The notes beneath the pieces are model-generated. The model did not search any database and had not been told where the DNA came from. It saw only the letters and a program-made list of their open reading frames with translations. From contig JAUYDB010000164.1 of the NCBI GenBank assembly GCA_030691985.1, positions 1 through 7,817 on the forward strand: a DNA stretch of 7,817 nt, read 5' to 3'. Every line of letters begins with the position of its first letter. The first letter of the stretch is position 1. This DNA comes from Candidatus Omnitrophota bacterium. Lineage in GTDB: Bacteria; Omnitrophota; Gorgyraeia; 2-01-FULL-45-10. Position numbers and translations under genes: made by a program. Shown in pieces: positions 1 through 6,330 of this stretch.

Positions 1-51
1 GAGGCCTAATTCTATAAAAGCGACTATCTTTATGATTTTTTTATCATGCAT
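1..51 (-). CDS. Possible start of an unidentified gene, cut by the window edge
   Basis: Reading leftward from an ATG at 51, 17 codons stay open to the edge and give MHDKKIIKIVAFIELGL. The Lys/Ile-rich start looks like a normal bacterial N-terminus, but there is too little to assign a family. A promoter-like sequence lies just upstream (68-96). Against it, the only purine-rich stretch (AGGG) touches the ATG with no spacing, so the true start may differ or the frame may be fortuitous. It would be the next gene after the histidine kinase on the same strand. A response regulator would be a natural partner there, but these residues do not show the usual receiver-domain start with its acidic pair. 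Confidence 0.3.
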   Translation of the reverse strand, partial: MHDKKIIKIVAFIELGL

Positions 52-67
52 CCCTATAAATATATCA

Positions 68-96
68 TATATATCTTTAACTGACTATAGCTACAA
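68..96 (-). promoter_or_regulatory. Possible sigma-70-type promoter for the left-edge gene
   Basis: On the minus strand TTGTAG (-35-like, 96-91) is followed after exactly 17 nt by TATATA (-10-like, 73-68). The surroundings are very AT-rich, so part of this match could be chance. Transcription would begin near position 61, giving a leader of only about 10 nt before the ATG at 51. The site sits in the 142-nt gap after the histidine kinase gene. Confidence 0.3.
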
Positions 97-142
97 TCAT
101 AAAATGGCGCTCCCTCGCTTTCAGCTCGGTCGCTGTAACCCC

Positions 143-1486
143 TCATCCTTCGTTTCCCCTTTTTGGTAAGGTTATGCTAAAACTGGCGCCTCGGCCTTCC
201 TCTGACTCAACCCATATCTTACCGCCGTGCCTGGCCACAACCTGTTTTGCTATCGAAAGGCCGAGGCCGGTCCCGCTCTTTTCCGCGAGCCGGGCGTTCG
301 TCGCGCGGTAAAATTCATCAAACACCTTTCCAATTTCGTCTTTTGGTATGCCTATGCCGGTATCTGTTATCCTGATGAGAACGTCCGCACCCCTGTCCTC
401 TAAAGCTATATCAATGCGGCCGCCCTCCGGCGTGTACTTCACCGAATTGGCAAGTAGATTCGCGATGGTCTCCTCTATGTAAACCTGAGCCCCCCTTATT
501 ATGTCTACGCCGGGGGCTATGCTCGTTTTAACAATTATACTTTTATTTTTCGATTTTGCATCCGTAAAATTAATTGCGTCCTCTATCGCCTTTTTAATAG
601 AAAAATCAGTGAACTCTATCTCCCGCGATAATTTTATCCGGGTTATCTCGAGCAGTTTCCTGACGAAACTCATGAGTTTTGCTGTCCGCTCGTCAGCCCT
701 CTTTAGCAGATTCGCCTGTTTAACGTTCAATTGCCCTGTGATCCCCGCCGCTACGGTCTCGACACAACTCTGTATCGCGGAAAGGTGCTCTTTTACATCA
801 TGCGTAACCCTCAACACGTATTCGCTCTTTATGCGGTCCTTCTCGTTTAAGAGGGCGTTCGCCTCCGCAAGGCCTGCTTCGCGCTCTCTTAATCTTTTTG
901 AAATCGAGGTGGCCATATAAACCGCTATATATAACGTGCTGATGAAGACGAAAGAGATGCCGCCTATATACAATAAATTCCTGTGCTGGTCTTGTATTAT
1001 GAAGCCCTGAAGGCAATAGTGCTTCAGGACGCCTGTATATTCCAATGATATGATAACTAAAAATAAAGCGGCCGCGAAAGTCGCCTGCAGAAAAGCCGCT
1101 CGCCGCGATAAAAGAATGCCGGCGATTATCATGTGGAATATGAAGTAGAATATGAACGGGTTCTCTATGCCGCCCGAGAAATGCATCAAAGCGGCGAGGC
1201 ATATAAGATCCAGCAAAATCTGTAAATTCGCGATTATTTTTATCGCCGAAAACTGACTTAAGGCCCATGTTTCTCGCGCACGCCAAAGCAGGACGGTGAA
1301 GGCCAAATTATACGCGACTAATATCGCGATTATTATGCAAAAAGACAGCGTGGGAAGGGGTATCTTTAATATTCGTTCTACAGCCAGCAGCGTTAAGATA
1401 ACGCCCGTGATGGCTATCCATCGCAAGCGTATCAACCAAAAGGACCTTTCAAGAAGATTTTCTTCAATCGTTTTTCCCATTTGCAT
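143..1486 (-). CDS. Membrane-bound sensor histidine kinase with RegB-like GGxxNPF motif
   Basis: This 447-residue two-component sensor kinase autophosphorylates on a histidine and would pass the phosphate to a response regulator not seen here. Residues 15-195 hold about six hydrophobic segments, followed by a short helical linker (196-220) and no PAS domain. The H-box has the phospho-acceptor His229 in THDVKEHL. The ATPase domain shows the N-box (EETIANLLANSVKYTP, N343 and N347), the G1 box DTGIGIP (375-381), the F-box FDEFYRA (389-395) and the G2 box GTGLGLSI (405-412). Between membrane helices lies SGGIENPF (104-111), matching the GGxxNPF heptapeptide that binds ubiquinone in RegB/PrrB; quinone sensing is therefore a plausible inference. 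The H-box lacks the usual proline. The start is uncertain: ATG at 1486 or the in-frame ATG at 1480, the latter better spaced from an upstream GGAT. Confidence 0.93.
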   Translation of the reverse strand: MQMGKTIEENLLERSFWLIRLRWIAITGVILTLLAVERILKIPLPTLSFCIIIAILVAYNLAFTVLLWRARETWALSQFSAIKIIANLQILLDLICLAALMHFSGGIENPFIFYFIFHMIIAGILLSRRAAFLQATFAAALFLVIISLEYTGVLKHYCLQGFIIQDQHRNLLYIGGISFVFISTLYIAVYMATSISKRLREREAGLAEANALLNEKDRIKSEYVLRVTHDVKEHLSAIQSCVETVAAGITGQLNVKQANLLKRADERTAKLMSFVRKLLEITRIKLSREIEFTDFSIKKAIEDAINFTDAKSKNKSIIVKTSIAPGVDIIRGAQVYIEETIANLLANSVKYTPEGGRIDIALEDRGADVLIRITDTGIGIPKDEIGKVFDEFYRATNARLAEKSGTGLGLSIAKQVVARHGGKIWVESEEGRGASFSITLPKRGNEG

Positions 1487-1720
1487 TATCCATATCCATT
1501 AAGTTATAAGTTACTTCGCTTCGCTCGGAACTTATCCATAGGGGCTAACGCCCCTATGGCGTTTCGTAATGCTCCTATTCGTCGCATTACTTCACTGTTA
1601 CCCCTTGGGGGGTGCCTGCACCCCCCCAAACTCCCCCAGTTGTATGGAATTATTGAAATTCCATACAATAAAGTTAAAAGTAAAGTGGCGGGCGCATTTT
1701 ACTCGCTACTCACAACTAAC
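1487..1720. repeat. Intergenic chain of consecutive hairpins
   Basis: This 234-nt gap between the porin and the kinase contains at least five successive inverted repeats. They are ATAAGTT 1506-1512 with 1529-1535 (loop rich in CTTCGCTTCGCTCG), CCATAGGGGC 1536-1545 with 1550-1559 (perfect 10 bp, TAAC loop), GTAATGC 1566-1572 with 1584-1590, TTGGGGGGTGC 1605-1615 with 1618-1629 (one extra C on the right), and TTGTATGGAAT 1640-1650 with 1658-1668 (perfect 11 bp, 7-nt loop). A weaker stem, AGTAAA 1679-1684 with 1698-1703, lies nearest the porin stop. None is followed by a clean T-run on the minus strand, so simple terminators do not explain the set. No convincing protein is encoded here. It could be a structured RNA, a composite repeat or stacked palindromic elements. 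Confidence 0.75.
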
Positions 1721-3040
1721 TTAGAACTGGCTCGCTATAATCGCCGATAAGAGGTTGTTCTTCGGATCCTCCCCCCCTGCGCCTTTCTTCTCAACGTTGA
1801 TATCATATGACGCTTTCAGTATGGTGGCATTCGACAATCTATAACCCATGCCAAGTGAGTATCTTTCGTAAAGATTGCATGTAATATTATTGAAAGCGGC
1901 GGTATTGTCTACCCCGCTTAAGGCCACAGCGCTGACCCTCCCGGCAACATAGAACTTCTTAGTGATGTTGATAAGGCTCTCCACAAAACCGTAAGTGCCT
2001 TCCCTGCTAAGGACGCCCCTGCCGGGCGCGGTGGGCGCCGCGTTATCGTAGAAATAGCCGTAGGCGCCCTTTATGTAAGCAAGGCTATCGCAATATGCCG
2101 GCGGGTTGAGGACCTTACCCTTCTTTATGTCGTACCTTATGTCTCCCTCCAATATCTGCCGTACCCACTTGACGGCGCCCGCAGGAGGAGTCGAGATGCC
2201 GCCGATGCTTATCGCTGACGACTGCTCCCCAAGGTTGCCGGAATTGTAGTAACTGGCGGATACGTAGAGCGGATCAAATAAATTATAAGACATCCTTACG
2301 TTCAATGATTTCAGCCAGTTGGTGTCGGCGCCCGTTCCGGAATTGCCGTTCATCGCTGTGAACGACCAGCCAAGCGGGCGATCTCTTCCGATCGTTCCAA
2401 AGAATTGCAGCCCTTCATCGTACCCTCCTACGTTCGCGGCGGAGTTAGACGGCAGTATGCCCTCGACCATGTTGTTCGACCACGTCTCTTCGCCGATATC
2501 AGCCTTGAACTCGCCTATCCTGCTGGAAAGCGTAAAAGGCCCCTTCTCCCATGGCGTGAGTTTCATGATGTTTGTATCGAGATATAAATAGTCGACGCTA
2601 TTGAAAACCGCGTTGTTCAGGTTGAGGCGCATTATAACCTGGTTTATGTCATCCGGAAGGAATGTAAAGTGCATCTTCGCCTCCGGTACCTGGAATGAAC
2701 CGTTATTGAATGAACCGCGCTCATCAGAATCGAAGTATCCGACGGCAGCCCTGCCTTTAAGCTTAAGCCTCGAACTGATCTTGTCTAACCCAACCTTGGA
2801 TAATAAGTCTTTCTCTACGACCGCGACTCTGGCCTCCGTTGTCTTCGGCGCCTCAGCCGCCCCTGCCTTCGCTTTTTCCACCGCGATCTCCTGGCGCATC
2901 TGGGTCACTTCATTCTCGGTTATAAGGCCCTTTTTGATCAACAGCTTAAGTATGATTTCGCTGTCATCATATGCGACGGCTATAGACGCGTTAAAAATAA
3001 AGCAGCTTGCCAAAAAAAACAATGCCAACTTCTTAATCAT
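1721..3040 (-). CDS. Putative outer-membrane porin
   Basis: The 439-residue product has a clear Sec signal peptide: KK at residues 3-4, a hydrophobic core, and a likely cut after Ala-Val-Ala at about 23. Residues 25-60 form a charged helical segment (KKGLITENEVTQMRQE and following) of a kind often found before the barrel of putative porins in uncultured Gram-negative lineages. The rest is rich in alternating polar/hydrophobic stretches, Gly, Asn and aromatics, as in a beta barrel, and includes a phrase like phosphate-selective porins (GYDEGLQFFGTIGRDRPLGW). The last residue is Phe, the usual outer-membrane assembly signal. It would be a passive channel; the solute cannot be told. AAGGAGG stands four bases before the ATG, a strong ribosome site. 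It lies 22 nt after moeA, so the two are probably co-transcribed. Confidence 0.82.
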   Translation of the reverse strand: MIKKLALFFLASCFIFNASIAVAYDDSEIILKLLIKKGLITENEVTQMRQEIAVEKAKAGAAEAPKTTEARVAVVEKDLLSKVGLDKISSRLKLKGRAAVGYFDSDERGSFNNGSFQVPEAKMHFTFLPDDINQVIMRLNLNNAVFNSVDYLYLDTNIMKLTPWEKGPFTLSSRIGEFKADIGEETWSNNMVEGILPSNSAANVGGYDEGLQFFGTIGRDRPLGWSFTAMNGNSGTGADTNWLKSLNVRMSYNLFDPLYVSASYYNSGNLGEQSSAISIGGISTPPAGAVKWVRQILEGDIRYDIKKGKVLNPPAYCDSLAYIKGAYGYFYDNAAPTAPGRGVLSREGTYGFVESLINITKKFYVAGRVSAVALSGVDNTAAFNNITCNLYERYSLGMGYRLSNATILKASYDINVEKKGAGGEDPKNNLLSAIIASQF

Positions 3041-3045
3041 GCTGC

Positions 3046-3052
3046 CTCCTTC
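3046..3052 (-). promoter_or_regulatory. Strong ribosome binding site of the porin gene
   Basis: In the 22-nt gap after moeA the minus strand reads GAAGGAGGCAGC directly before the ATG at 3040, a near-complete Shine-Dalgarno sequence. It fixes the porin start and is the strongest ribosome site in the window, consistent with high production of an abundant envelope protein from a shared message. Confidence 0.75.
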
Positions 3053-3062
3053 TGAATTTGTC

Positions 3063-4271
3063 CTAATCCAAAAACTGGACCGTTACCCTGACACCCTTAT
3101 CGATATCTTCATCATCCTCCGGAAGGACTATAAGACTATTCGCAAGCGCCATGGACTTCAATATTCCGGATCCTTGAGGCCCTGTTGTGCGGGTAAGGTA
3201 TATTCCGTCCTCCCATCGCGTTATCGCCCGCAGGAAGTACCGCAAACCTTTCCTCTTTGTTATATTCTCCTCTGATACGGCGTCGACCATCTTCGCGCTT
3301 GAGCCGTTTGCGCCTTCCATTTTAAGCATGGCCGGCTTCACAAATACCTCAAAACTTATCATGCTTGAGACCGGATTGCCCGGAAGGCTAAAAATAGGGA
3401 TACCTTTGATGAGCCCGAAGGCCAACGGCTTTCCCGGCCTCATCGCGACTTTCCAGAACCTTATATCCGTCCTCATCTTAGCCAATATAAGCTTGACGAG
3501 GTCGTAATCACCTACTGAAACCCCGCCCGAGGTGAGTATCATGTCGCAGTCAAGCCCGCGTTTAAGTCTTGCCTCCAGCATGTCGGGGGTGTCTTTAACT
3601 ATGCCGAGATTCTTCGGGATACCGCCGCACTTTAACACCTGACTATACAAAGTATAGGTGTTGGAGCTGCGCAATTTCCCGGGCTTTAATTTCTCATCTA
3701 CGTCGATCACCTCGTCGCCGGTTGCCAGTATCGCTATCCTTGGCGGCCTGGTAACTAAAACTTTTGCCTTGCCAAGACTGGCCAGGAGCCCTATATGGCC
3801 GCAAGTCAGGCGAGTCCCTTTGGCTATTACCCTCTCCCCTTTTTTAATATCTTCGCCTCTTCTCCTTACATTATCTCCGCGTTTTGCCGGCTTAAATATT
3901 TTTACGCTGTCCATGCCGTGTCTCTTTGTACCCTCAACCATCACAACGCTGTCCGATCCTTTTGGCATCACCGCGCCCGTCATGATCCTGATCGCCTGGC
4001 CATTTTTTATCGCACGGCGGCTGATATAACCGGCCTTGCGATCCTCGATGACGGTTAAAACTTTCGGCCCTGTCCTGGAAATGGCCGCCGTGTCCTGAGC
4101 CTTTAGGGCATACCCATCCATCGCCGAGTTATCAAACCCGGGGATGTCCGAACCCGCGTAGATATCTTCGGCCAATATCCTGCCCAAAGAGCCTGTAAGG
4201 CTAACGCCCTCCCTGCCCAAGGTCTTTATGTCATGTAAGACAATCTTCAACGCGTTATCTACGCTTATCAT
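3063..4271 (-). CDS. moeA: Molybdopterin molybdotransferase MoeA
   Basis: MoeA inserts molybdate into adenylated molybdopterin in the cytoplasm, completing the cofactor for molybdenum (or tungsten) enzymes. The 402 residues match the family length, and the signatures appear in order: PGFDNSAMDGYA (44-55), MTGAVMPKGSDSVVMVE (97-113), ATGDEV (183-188), TSGGVSVGDYD (247-257), MRPGKPLAFG (277-286), SLPGNPVSS (295-303) and the C-terminal domain phrase GSGILKSMALAN (367-378). The acidic active-site residues around D52, E187 and D255 are kept. AGGA lies seven bases before the ATG, supporting this start. The gene follows a REP-like palindrome downstream of nqrF and precedes the porin by 22 nt. No other cofactor gene or molybdoenzyme is present here, so its client enzymes are unknown. 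There is no sign of damage. Confidence 0.97.
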   Translation of the reverse strand: MISVDNALKIVLHDIKTLGREGVSLTGSLGRILAEDIYAGSDIPGFDNSAMDGYALKAQDTAAISRTGPKVLTVIEDRKAGYISRRAIKNGQAIRIMTGAVMPKGSDSVVMVEGTKRHGMDSVKIFKPAKRGDNVRRRGEDIKKGERVIAKGTRLTCGHIGLLASLGKAKVLVTRPPRIAILATGDEVIDVDEKLKPGKLRSSNTYTLYSQVLKCGGIPKNLGIVKDTPDMLEARLKRGLDCDMILTSGGVSVGDYDLVKLILAKMRTDIRFWKVAMRPGKPLAFGLIKGIPIFSLPGNPVSSMISFEVFVKPAMLKMEGANGSSAKMVDAVSEENITKRKGLRYFLRAITRWEDGIYLTRTTGPQGSGILKSMALANSLIVLPEDDEDIDKGVRVTVQFLD

Positions 4272-4298
4272 GGTGTTTTCCTGCTAGAAAATGGGGTC

Positions 4299-4446
4299 TG
4301 ATAAGAAAAATGGGGTCTGACCCAACGCGTCTATTGCTTATTGAATGGGTCTGACCCCATTTTTTGGCATAGCAAGCTATCTATAAAAAGGGGTCAGACC
4401 CATTCACGGCTTAATAGACGCATTGGGTCAGACCCCTTTTTATCAT
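4299..4446. repeat. REP-like double palindrome (GGGGTCTGACCCC family)
   Basis: Two modules face each other around a central ATAGC-AA-GCTAT (4369-4380). Module one has arms 4306-4324 and 4346-4364; module two has arms 4384-4402 and 4424-4442; each arm is 19 nt and each loop 21 nt. All arms carry GGGGTC-T/A-GACCC flanked by A or T runs. Module two is an inverted copy of module one, and the 21-nt loops are also related (14 of 21 matching). A further partial copy, TGGGGTCTGA, lies at 4292-4301. Such GGGGTCTGACCCC palindromes resemble repeats moved by REP-associated (Y1, IS200-like) transposases; this family link is from memory and no transposase gene is in the window. The T-runs after G/C-rich stems could also stop transcription after nqrF. 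Confidence 0.85.
4384..4442 (-). terminator. Possible rho-independent terminator after nqrF
   Basis: On the minus strand about 90-150 nt after the nqrF stop, a G/C-rich 19-nt arm (4442-4424) pairs with 4402-4384. The second arm ends in TTTTTA, the shape of an intrinsic terminator. The A-run at the front makes it symmetrical. It is part of the REP-like element, and the 21-nt loop is long for a dedicated terminator, so ending the nqr transcript may be a secondary role. moeA downstream has its own ribosome site. Confidence 0.4.
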
Positions 4447-4497
4447 CGTCTCTTGAAACTCTGATCTATTACCATTTTTCTACTGCCTATTCTTTTG

Positions 4498-4520
4498 GAA
4501 AAATGTGCCTGTCCCCCGAT
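4498..4520. repeat. Possible fragment of a second REP-like family
   Basis: Just past the nqrF stop the plus strand reads AAATGTGCCTGTCCCCCGAT. Read on the minus strand this gives GGGGGACAGGCACATTT, a phrase I recall as an end of dispersed repeats in genomes that carry REP-associated transposases. Only one arm is present, so it would be a remnant or half-site. The recognition rests on memory, not on a search. Confidence 0.35.
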
Positions 4521-4531
4521 TTCCCGGGCTG

Positions 4532-5605
4532 TCAGAACTTATCGTAATATATATAAATATCTTTTATGCCTTTGCCTGACAGCACCTTTATGGAGGCGTC
4601 TATCATGGGCGGGGGCCCGCATAGGTACCCCTCCTGATTCGGGCCTTCGGGGCACATCCTCTCCACGACCTGAGTTACCAGCCCGGTCTCTCCATCCCAA
4701 TTATCCTGCGGTTTGGGCTCTGACAACGCGGGGATGTAACGAAAATTCTTAAACTCATCTTCGAGCGCCCGAAGTTCTTCGGTAAAGAACAGGTCTTTTT
4801 TACTCCGCGCGCCGAAGAAGTACATCACTTTCCTCGGCATCCCTTTTTCTTTCAAATAAAACAGTATTGAGCGTATGGGCGCCATCCCGCATCCGCCGCC
4901 TATGCAGACGATACCGCGGTCTGAATCTTCTCTGAGGTAGAAATCCCCGAAAGGCCCTGTAAGCATTATCCTGTCATTAACGTCCAGCGCCTCGTGTATG
5001 TAAGTTGAGCACAGGCCGGTCGGGACTAGCCGCACGACAAGCTCTATCAAACTATCCCGCGATGGGCTTGAAGCTATGGAATACGCGCGGAATTCGTCGG
5101 TCTCGGGGATCTTGAATTGCACATATTGGCCGGGTTTAAATTTTATCGATGCCGGTTCGTCGAGCCTTAAAAATATATACTTAATGTCGCTTGTGACATC
5201 TTCTATCTTCGTAACTGTTACTTTGAGTTCCTGCGCCTCCAACAGGTCCGGAGAGACCATGACCTCTATGTCGTTCTTGACCTTTACCTGGCAGGCCAGC
5301 CTTAACCCCTTAAGGGCCTCCTGGCGGGAAATAAATACCTCTTCCGTCGGAAGTATGTGGCCGCCGCCCGATAAAACTTCAACCTTGCAATAACCGCAGG
5401 TCGCCTTCCCGCCGCACGCCGACGGTATGAAGATCTTGGCCTGGGCGAAATAGTTTAATAACGTATCCCCGCCCTGGACCTTGAGTATCTTGTCTTTATT
5501 TATGGCGATCTCGCACTCACCGTAAGTAACGAGAAACTTCTCCGCCACCACAAGCAGGATGGCGATCGACATAAGTATCGCGTTCATTATGAGAATAGGA
5601 ATCAT
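4532..5605 (-). CDS. nqrF: Na+-translocating NADH:quinone reductase subunit F (compact form)
   Basis: NqrF takes electrons from NADH to FAD, then through a 2Fe-2S cluster into the rest of Na+-NQR at the inner membrane. The 357-residue protein has one N-terminal membrane helix (about 3-22), a ferredoxin domain with C64, C70, C73 and C105 (ACGGKATCGYC, then LACQ), an FAD domain with RAYS (173-176) and GPFGDF (217-222), and an NADH domain with GGGCGMAP (236-243), YLCGPPPM (327-334) and a C-terminal aromatic tail. It is about 50 residues shorter than Vibrio NqrF, mainly because the insertion just before the RAYS motif is missing. A stand-alone ferredoxin reductase would look similar, but the membrane anchor and position after nqrB-E settle the call. 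No good ribosome site precedes the ATG at 5605; the in-frame ATG at 5587 is the alternative. Confidence 0.93.
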   Translation of the reverse strand: MIPILIMNAILMSIAILLVVAEKFLVTYGECEIAINKDKILKVQGGDTLLNYFAQAKIFIPSACGGKATCGYCKVEVLSGGGHILPTEEVFISRQEALKGLRLACQVKVKNDIEVMVSPDLLEAQELKVTVTKIEDVTSDIKYIFLRLDEPASIKFKPGQYVQFKIPETDEFRAYSIASSPSRDSLIELVVRLVPTGLCSTYIHEALDVNDRIMLTGPFGDFYLREDSDRGIVCIGGGCGMAPIRSILFYLKEKGMPRKVMYFFGARSKKDLFFTEELRALEDEFKNFRYIPALSEPKPQDNWDGETGLVTQVVERMCPEGPNQEGYLCGPPPMIDASIKVLSGKGIKDIYIYYDKF

Positions 5606-5696
5606 ATGATAAATTGTGAGTTGTTAACTTATCTAACCAGGTTAGATTCAGGCAATCTGACTTTTCTAACCTGGTTAGATTTAGAGAGAAAGTTTT
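5606..5696. repeat. Paired palindromes between nqrE and nqrF
   Basis: The 91-nt gap holds ATCTAACC-A-GGTTAGAT (5631-5647), an almost perfect 17-bp palindrome, and its inverted copy TCTAACCTGGTTAGAT (5665-5680). Each can fold alone, or the two 16-nt copies can pair with each other around a loop of about 18 nt. The gap is unusual because nqr genes normally abut. It may be an inserted repeat, an operator-like protein site, or an RNA structure tuning NqrF yield. No other coding potential is seen. Confidence 0.8.
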
Positions 5697-6290
5697 TTAC
5701 TGTAACGTAATCATTCCGGCAAAACCCATGAAGGCAAAGGCCAGGAGACCGGCGATGATCATGGTAATGCCGGCGCCCCTTAACCCTTTTGGCACGTCCG
5801 CTACCAGCGCCATCTTCTCCTTTATCGCCGCCATAATGATGATAGCAAGCGCCCACCCTGCGCTCGTTCCGACGGAATACGAAACTGTCTGTATGAAATC
5901 ATATTTCCTCAAGACCATAAACAGGCAGACCGCCAGGACTATGCAGTTGACGGTAATAAGCGGCAAAAATATGCCGAATGACGACTGGAGCGGCGGGAAG
6001 AATTTTTCTATTATCATCTCTAAAAGCTGGACCGTTCCGGCTATGACGCAGATAAATATGAGATACGATACTATCTCCGCTTTCGCCGGGACCAGGATTA
6101 GCCAGTATATCGGCCAGGTTATTACGGCGGTCAGCGTCACGACAAATACCACGGATACCCCCATCCCGAGAGCGGTCTTGAAATTCTTCGAGATAACTAT
6201 AAATGGGCACATCCCCAGTATGTATACAAGCGCGATATTGTGGGTGAATATGGACGCGAGAAGTAGTGTTAATGGATTGGTTGTATTCAT
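5697..6290 (-). CDS. nqrE: Na+-translocating NADH:quinone reductase subunit E
   Basis: NqrE is an integral inner-membrane subunit that, with NqrD, forms the symmetrical core holding a membrane-buried iron centre on the electron path from NqrF to NqrC. The 197 residues match the family length and comprise about six membrane helices. Family phrases are plain: SIFTHNIALVYILGMCPF (13-30), LEMIIEKFFPPL (90-101), GIFLPLITVNC (106-116), AAIKEKM (154-160) and VPKGLRGAGITMI (166-178). The two conserved cysteines, C28 and C116, correspond to the metal ligands. RnfA is the paralogue, but the nearby nqrF and the EKFFPPLxxxxGIFLPL stretch favour Nqr. GAGG lies eight bases before the ATG. It is separated from nqrD by a 272-nt repeat-bearing gap and from nqrF by 91 nt, both odd for this operon. 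Confidence 0.95.
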   Translation of the reverse strand: MNTTNPLTLLLASIFTHNIALVYILGMCPFIVISKNFKTALGMGVSVVFVVTLTAVITWPIYWLILVPAKAEIVSYLIFICVIAGTVQLLEMIIEKFFPPLQSSFGIFLPLITVNCIVLAVCLFMVLRKYDFIQTVSYSVGTSAGWALAIIIMAAIKEKMALVADVPKGLRGAGITMIIAGLLAFAFMGFAGMITLQ

Positions 6291-6298
6291 GTCTTTCG

Positions 6299-6302
6299 CC
6301 TC
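6299..6302 (-). promoter_or_regulatory. Ribosome binding site of nqrE
   Basis: GAGG on the minus strand stands eight bases before the ATG at 6290. It shows that nqrE, though split from nqrD by an inserted repeat, has kept its own translation signal and does not depend on coupling to nqrD. Confidence 0.55.
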
Positions 6303-6330
6303 GTTATAATCGCAGTCATGCGACGCTTTT

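Noticed and set aside
501..920. Long open frame on the plus strand opposite the kinase gene
   Set aside because: It lies wholly inside the kinase coding region on the other strand, has no family resemblance, and all recognisable motifs are on the minus strand.
1502..1530. Promoter-like TTCCGA and TATAAC for the kinase gene
   Set aside because: On the minus strand the two words are 16 nt apart, but the -35 match is poor and both fall inside hairpin sequence, so I do not call a promoter.
1605..1668. Intrinsic terminator for the porin gene
   Set aside because: Strong stems exist, but on the minus strand none is followed directly by a run of T.
1481..1750. 89-codon plus-strand frame through the hairpin-rich gap
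   Set aside because: Its codons run through palindromes and a G/C homopolymer, it enters the porin gene in antisense, and it has no recognisable motif.
2601..3275. 224-codon plus-strand frame across the porin start and moeA end
   Set aside because: It spans two recognised minus-strand genes and their gap, and its Ser/Leu-rich translation is typical of antisense reading.
4299..4446. CRISPR array
   Set aside because: The repeated GGGGTC/GACCC words alternate in orientation with two related loops and are not direct repeats with unique spacers.
5629..5856. Small minus-strand frame overlapping the end of nqrE
   Set aside because: It overlaps nqrE in another frame and continues into the palindromes; there is no ribosome site or family resemblance.
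5728..6309. 193-codon plus-strand frame opposite nqrE
   Set aside because: It is an antisense shadow of nqrE, whose family motifs are unmistakable.
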